Of a stretch of DNA of 39,981 nt, positions 36,413 to 39,981 are shown one piece after another. The notes under the pieces were generated by a model that was not told the DNA's origin, ran no database searches, and saw nothing but the letters and a program-made list of their open reading frames with translations. The stretch is taken from contig JAGAAO010000075.1 in assembly GCA_017615275.1 (NCBI GenBank), positions 1 to 39,981 on the forward strand. Reading direction: 5' to 3'. The translations under genes were made by a program, and so were the position numbers. Position 1 is the first letter of the stretch. Each line of letters begins with the position of its first letter. The stretch comes from Butyrivibrio sp. Its GTDB lineage: Bacteria; Bacillota; Clostridia; Lachnospirales; Lachnospiraceae.

Positions 36413-36545
36413 TTATTTATTCAACGCCGCACAAAAACTGTTTATCTGTTCGTCTTTCTCAGCGCTTGGTGATGCTTTGGGATCTACAAGAATTGTTGTT
36501 GCTTCAAAGACCCTCGCTTTCTTCAATTGCCAGTTCTGCTGTCAT
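36413..36545 (-). pseudogene. Small coupled ORF split by CTT TGA (possible +1 frameshift or remnant)
   Basis: ATG 36545 overlaps the nucleotidyltransferase stop (TGATG). The first frame reads MTAELAIEESEGL and stops at TGA (36506-36504). The next frame stays open for 30 further codons, EATTILVDPKASP onward to AALNK, ending at TAA 36413. The junction reads GAG GGT CTT TGA A, resembling the prfB recoding site. A single +1 shift gives 43 residues. No ribosome binding site is seen before the ATG and I recognise no family. It may equally be a decayed gene or chance. Confidence 0.3.
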
Positions 36546-37315
36546 CAAATTGATATTAACTTATTTCTTATGCTTTCGATCTGTTTCACCATATATCCGG
36601 CATAGTCTTTAGCAAGATCCCTAGCATATGATACATCTGCGCCATCAGCATATTCATTCATAGCATTGCTTATCAGGTTATGATACGTTTCAGGCAGGTT
36701 CTTAAGTGCCCATTCGCCGCCCTCTTTCTTTGACAAAACAACGCCGTCTTTCAAATACGCAAGAACTCTTGCGAGATTCAGTATCAAATACATCGGATTG
36801 TCTGCAATCTCTTCCTCAGCTTCAGAAATATCATTCCAAATTGAATCTATATAATCCTGCGCCGGAACATCTGCAAAAACTTCTTTGATCGGAGCGCCGT
36901 ACAAACACTTGCCTCTATGGTTTATGATTGTAAAATGTGCCGCCAGATCTTTATCTTCGCCCTTCATTTTGGAGATATAATCAACCGGCTCACTTCTGTA
37001 CCAATCAAGATGTGTAACGGAAAAATGCAGTTCAAACGGAGTCGGATAAACAAAAGGCCTGCAAACGCTTTGTTTGACAATGCTCATTTCAATTCCTTTT
37101 TCCGGTCCCTTACCGTTTAATTCCACAACCATATCCATATAGGCTCTTTTAGACGCATCCGATAGTGAATCCTTCACGACTACGATCAGATCAATATCAC
37201 TCTTTGCCGGATTATAGCACCCCATAACGGCGGATCCATGCAGATATACACCTACCAGATCATCCTGCAAAATTTCTTTTGATTTTTCTACAAAACCATT
37301 TAAGACTGTATCCAT
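36545..37315 (-). CDS. AadA-like nucleotidyltransferase (DUF4111-type C-terminus)
   Basis: A 256-residue protein of the aminoglycoside adenylyltransferase type. The N-terminal polymerase-beta core has GVYLHGSAVMGCYNPAKSD (Gly27-Ser28, then Asp40 and Asp42 as metal ligands). The helical C-terminal domain contains YLILNLARVLAYLKDG and GEWAL, as in AadA. Chromosomal homologues are common in Clostridia and need not confer resistance. The ribosome binding site before ATG 37315 is poor. Confidence 0.85.
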   Translation of the reverse strand: MDTVLNGFVEKSKEILQDDLVGVYLHGSAVMGCYNPAKSDIDLIVVVKDSLSDASKRAYMDMVVELNGKGPEKGIEMSIVKQSVCRPFVYPTPFELHFSVTHLDWYRSEPVDYISKMKGEDKDLAAHFTIINHRGKCLYGAPIKEVFADVPAQDYIDSIWNDISEAEEEIADNPMYLILNLARVLAYLKDGVVLSKKEGGEWALKNLPETYHNLISNAMNEYADGADVSYARDLAKDYAGYMVKQIESIRNKLISI

Positions 37316-37358
37316 TTTTCATCTACGCAGATTCGCTTCTGCTCTCCATTCATAACAC

Positions 37359-37625
37359 TCATTTCATTATAGCGGACAGCCCGCGGGTTGTCATGCCATT
37401 ATCTAAGTATAAGCCCCAGTCACCGCCAAAGTACACGTCTTGGGTAAATTGATGGTACTCTGTTTCTTCTTCATCAACAGACTTGATCACAAATGGAGGT
37501 TGAAATGGTAACTCTGATACACCAGCCTTTAACTCTCTCCATTTTGTAGCATTCATATAGGAGCACAATCCTTTATCTTGAATTATTTTGTTGATCTTTG
37601 CTTTGTATTCTTCACTTCCGGCCAT
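37359..37625 (-). CDS. Small DUF6678-like protein
   Basis: An 88-residue protein whose KGLCSYMNATKWRELKAGVSELPF and VYFGGDWGLYL segments resemble DUF6678 proteins as I remember them. The usual C-terminal aromatic/Arg-rich end (IEWIRVRPR-like) is missing; the protein ends GMTTRGLSAIMK, so the tail may have been altered by a frameshift. AGGA lies 8 bases before the ATG. Function unknown. Confidence 0.6.
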   Translation of the reverse strand: MAGSEEYKAKINKIIQDKGLCSYMNATKWRELKAGVSELPFQPPFVIKSVDEEETEYHQFTQDVYFGGDWGLYLDNGMTTRGLSAIMK

Positions 37626-37653
37626 TGCCCCAATCCTTTGAAAAAATCCGATT

Positions 37654-37682
37654 TTGCATTGCTAATATTTCTGTAATATAAT
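37654..37682 (+). promoter_or_regulatory. Promoter of the DUF4261 gene
   Basis: TTGCAT at 37654-37659 and a perfect TATAAT at 37677-37682 are 17 bases apart. Transcription would start near 37689, about 43 bases before the ATG. Confidence 0.65.
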
Positions 37683-37731
37683 ATGAACTCATTCTAACAT
37701 ATATTTGATCAAGGAAAGAGGAACTGAGTAT

Positions 37732-38625
37732 ATGGGATTTTTTAAGAAAGAAGAGAAAGTTTTGAAGCAGGATCTGAATCAACATGACAACCATCCGGGT
37801 ATGGTCTTCATGATCCATCTGCTTATGGAAGATAAGTGTGATATACCCGAAAAGGAATACATGACAAAAATCATGCAAAAACACCTTGGGGAAGTTGATT
37901 GTTTTTCACATAGCACTGAAATGGCAGGATTTGCACCCAAAAAGTATTCTGTGCATTTTGAAAAAGAAAATGTTACTCTTCCGCCTCATTTACTGATCAT
38001 GGGATGCATTGATATAAAACAACCGCTATTGGATGACATTGCAAAAAGCCAGTTGTGGAATTGCGAAGAATCCGAACAGATTTTGAATTCATGCAAATAT
38101 CAAGTTGTAACCAACGATATGCTTGCCGCAAGATTAGATTATAAAGATCGTGCCGAAATGCTCGTTGACTATGTAGAAGCCTTGGTTGAAATGTTTCCAA
38201 CATGCAAAGCTGTCCTTTTTGAAAATTCAAAGAAAATGTTTACGAGAGATGAAATTTTAAATTGCTCAATTTCAAAAGAATCAAGATTCATATATTATGC
38301 CGTAAATGTGAGATTCTTTAATATTCAAGGCACCGATGATATGCTTGTAGACACTTTGGGAATGAGTACGCTTTTTTTGCCGGATCTTCAATACCACTTT
38401 CACGACATGGATCCCAATTCAGTCGTAAATCACGCCTACAATATGCTTTCATATATTTACAACAATGAAAACCCGATAAAATCGGGCGATACTATCGATG
38501 GTATCAAGGATGGCAAAATGGATCAGAATACTCAATGGACTGTCCAATATGAAGAAGCCCTGATCCAGCCGATAAGAGAAGTTATAGATGTAAATATGGG
38601 AGAATACGCATCAGGTACTCGATGA
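37732..38625 (+). CDS. DUF4261 domain-containing protein
   Basis: A 297-residue soluble protein. The C-terminal half has the DUF4261 pattern: YAVNVRFFNIQGTDDMLVDT, FLPDLQYHFHDMDPNSVV, SYIYNNENPIKSGDTIDGI and YEEALIQPIREVIDVN. The N-terminal region (about 1-100) is less typical. Function unknown; the family often appears near suppressor- or immunity-like genes, but no toxin partner is visible here. I use ATG 37732, with GAGGA 9 bases upstream, instead of a TTG 27 bases earlier. Confidence 0.88.
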   Translation: MGFFKKEEKVLKQDLNQHDNHPGMVFMIHLLMEDKCDIPEKEYMTKIMQKHLGEVDCFSHSTEMAGFAPKKYSVHFEKENVTLPPHLLIMGCIDIKQPLLDDIAKSQLWNCEESEQILNSCKYQVVTNDMLAARLDYKDRAEMLVDYVEALVEMFPTCKAVLFENSKKMFTRDEILNCSISKESRFIYYAVNVRFFNIQGTDDMLVDTLGMSTLFLPDLQYHFHDMDPNSVVNHAYNMLSYIYNNENPIKSGDTIDGIKDGKMDQNTQWTVQYEEALIQPIREVIDVNMGEYASGTR

Positions 38626-38637
38626 TCCCCTATGCTA

Positions 38638-39285
38638 CTAATGTTCTTCTCGCACCATCAAAGTTGCAACTATCAAAAGTATTGCAACAGAAATCCAAAT
38701 AGTCCTTATTCCCAACATACCTGATATCACGCCGCCAAAGCCTGCACCGACAGCAAATATCAGTATGATGCCGAAGAAATGAAGCGACTTATATAGAGAT
38801 TCCTTGTTTTTGGTCCTCAAATATTGTGAAAGGCTCTCTGTTCCGCTTCTCAGATTGCCTATACACATCGTACTTGCATATCCGTATCCGTGAACTTTCT
38901 TGAATGTCTGCACCTGCATTGCACATGAAAATGAAACGATCATATTAGCTATCATATTCATATTTGAAGGAAGAAATCCTGCTGCAAAAAGAGCAATCAT
39001 TTCAATTATGACAATGATCTGTCTCCAATGTATCTTCTCTATGGTCTTGTATCCGTTTTCAATCCTTTCAGCAACAAATATTCCAAGTGCAAATGAAAGA
39101 AGCGGACACATATATTGAATTCCCTGAACCGGATTTCCCTGCATGAAGTTCTGACTCATCAAGACCACATTTCCGGTCTGCGCATTTGCAAAAACCTTAT
39201 CTCTCACATTATATGTATACGCATCCTGCAGCCCTCCCGAAAAAGAAAGCAGTGCACTTAATCGAAAACTCTCTGATGTCTGCAT
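38638..39285 (-). CDS. YoaK/DUF1275 family membrane protein
   Basis: A 215-residue membrane protein with about 6 hydrophobic helices. FSGGLQDAYTYNVRDKVFANAQTGNVVLMS near the N-terminus and MCIGNLRSGTESLSQYL are the family signatures. Transported substrate unknown. I use ATG 39285, just after AAGGAG; the gene starts 14 bases after the truncated methyltransferase ORF. It converges on the DUF4261 gene with 12 bases between stops and no clear terminator. Confidence 0.9.
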   Translation of the reverse strand: MQTSESFRLSALLSFSGGLQDAYTYNVRDKVFANAQTGNVVLMSQNFMQGNPVQGIQYMCPLLSFALGIFVAERIENGYKTIEKIHWRQIIVIIEMIALFAAGFLPSNMNMIANMIVSFSCAMQVQTFKKVHGYGYASTMCIGNLRSGTESLSQYLRTKNKESLYKSLHFFGIILIFAVGAGFGGVISGMLGIRTIWISVAILLIVATLMVREEH

Positions 39286-39299
39286 TTTTCTCCTTAAAT

Positions 39300-39443
39300 T
39301 CACTGCGACATACTAGCCGCAATCCGGTCGTAATCTTCTCCCAGAATCTTCTTTGCCATACTATCAGCAAAAATATGTACATTGTTATTTTCAAAGTGAT
39401 ACACTCTTGCAAAACAGCTCACTTTGGCAGTTGTATTGTCCAT
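39300..39443 (-). pseudogene. N-terminal fragment of an LCM-type SAM-dependent methyltransferase
   Basis: A 47-codon ORF starting MDNTTAKVSCFARVYH and continuing NNNVHIFADSMAKKILGEDY before TGA. From memory this matches the N-terminus of class I SAM-dependent methyltransferases of the leucine carboxyl methyltransferase type in Clostridia, normally about 270 residues. The rest of the gene is absent: YoaK begins 14 bases later. A good AGGAGG lies 10 bases before the ATG, so the fragment may still be translated, perhaps only as a coupling leader for YoaK. Confidence 0.7.
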
Positions 39444-39539
39444 AGCTCATTCACCTCCTGATTCACATATTGTAATTCGGGTGGTATGAACAAGCTACCT
39501 ACGGAAAGTAGAGTTGTCTGCAGATTGCAGTTCACCTAC

Positions 39540-39725
39540 TTACATATCATCAAGTTCATCTTCAAACTCCAGCCATCCAAGGAGTCGGTCTTCCTCGCGC
39601 TCACGGCGAAGTTCACCCTGCTTGCGATCAAACTCCATGCGCTCTTTCTTACTCATGCCGTCGACAAGTTTATTGTACTGATCATCTGAAAGCCTTACAT
39701 CCTTATCTCTTTTTCCAAAAAACAT
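39540..39725 (-). CDS. Small charged protein of unknown function
   Basis: A 61-residue protein, MFFGKRDKDVRLSDDQ at the start and an acidic end (WLEFEDELDDM). The middle (MSKKERMEFDRKQGELRRER) is probably a charged helix. I use ATG 39725, with GGAGG 8 bases upstream, over a TTG 30 bases earlier. No family recognised. The 96 bases between it and the methyltransferase fragment hold no gene I can support. Confidence 0.7.
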   Translation of the reverse strand: MFFGKRDKDVRLSDDQYNKLVDGMSKKERMEFDRKQGELRREREEDRLLGWLEFEDELDDM

Positions 39726-39784
39726 ATAGATTACCTCCACTTTCCAGGGCTGCAAAGACTCTCCCTTTGCTCTCGCGATCTACA

Positions 39785-39811
39785 TTTATAATACTGAGAA
39801 CATTTTATCAA
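39785..39811 (-). promoter_or_regulatory. Candidate promoter upstream of the small charged protein gene
   Basis: On the minus strand, TTGATA (39811-39806) and TATAAA (39790-39785) are 15 bases apart, shorter than usual. It lies about 30 bases downstream of the intron end. Confidence 0.4.
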
Positions 39812-39841
39812 TAATTCAACCATAAAAGAAGTTTATTTAGC

Positions 39842-39981
39842 AATCGAGTAGGAGGAATTTCTCTTAATTGAGAAATTCCGACCTCTCTCACCACCGTGCG
39901 TACCGTTCGGTACACGGCGGTTCAATCAACTTAACAAGTAACACACCTTTCGGTGTAGTAATCTAACATAGAGATTAGTCC
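39842..39981 (-). mobile_element. 3' end of a group II intron (domains V and VI), partial
   Basis: On the minus strand, a 32-base hairpin (39921-39890) has the form of domain V: ACCGCCGTG pairs with CACGGTGGT, including one G-T pair in a CGC triad, then a two-base CG bulge, and TACC/GGTA with a GAAC loop. Next comes a 10-pair stem GGAATTTCTC/GAGAAATTCC (39854-39879) fitting domain VI, then CTCCTACTCGAT, a typical intron 3' end. A GAAA-loop hairpin lies upstream (39943-39956). The CGC triad suggests a bacterial class C intron. The rest, including any reverse transcriptase, is beyond the right edge; the exact splice point is uncertain by a few bases. Confidence 0.7.

Overview
The window looks like chromosome of a low-to-mid GC Firmicute, most likely a Lachnospiraceae member of the Butyrivibrio/Lachnospira type. 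This is an inference from protein style, AGGAGG-type ribosome binding sites, gene neighbourhoods (serC-serA-DUF1015, tgt-yajC, rlmH-phoH-7TM/HD-ybeY) and families common in gut and rumen Clostridia. Nearly all genes lie on the minus strand in tightly packed, often overlapping runs.

Layout, left to right. Positions 1-400 hold the edge of an unidentified minus-strand gene behind a long hairpin, a promoter, tRNA-Thr(CGT) and a bidirectional terminator. Positions 430-6513 hold the serine operon serC-serA-DUF1015, followed by a GlgB-like protein whose catalytic residues are all replaced and which ends in a coiled coil. After a strong terminator, 6749-17381 is a minus-strand run, read vanY-type carboxypeptidase, tgt, yajC, (hairpin), leuB, a GT-C-like membrane protein, ilvD, ilvB, L,D-transpeptidase. 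aroC at 17539-18639 is on the plus strand. A YbhE-type lactonase with its own promoter follows. Positions 19839-33886 form a 14-gene minus-strand run, read small protein, MORN protein, rlmH, phoH, degenerate PgpH-like membrane protein, ybeY, MATE/MOP flippase, two flavoproteins, 5-formyl-THF cyclo-ligase, proA, double class II aldolase, S66 carboxypeptidase, secreted protein. From 34067 onward the region is more accessory: HAD phosphatase, SGNH hydrolase, ATC-hydrolase-family protein, AadA-like nucleotidyltransferase, small DUF6678-like protein, DUF4261 protein, YoaK-type membrane protein, a truncated methyltransferase, a small charged protein, and the 3' end (domains V and VI) of a group II intron running off the right edge.

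How the genes fit together: the left half is amino-acid biosynthesis (serine, leucine, isoleucine/valine, chorismate) interleaved with peptidoglycan enzymes (VanY-type DD-peptidase, L,D-transpeptidase). The long central run combines ribosome quality genes (rlmH, ybeY, phoH) with proline and folate metabolism and envelope functions (flippase, S66 peptidase).

The most interesting signals are two probable pseudoenzymes kept intact in metabolic or signalling loci: the branching-enzyme homologue (D/E/D triad changed to S/K/E) and the PgpH-type c-di-AMP phosphodiesterase homologue (HD dyad changed to NR, extracellular domain missing). A double aldolase with a degenerate second domain, a small coupled ORF interrupted by a CTT-TGA motif resembling the prfB frameshift site, and a class C-like intron end are also worth following.
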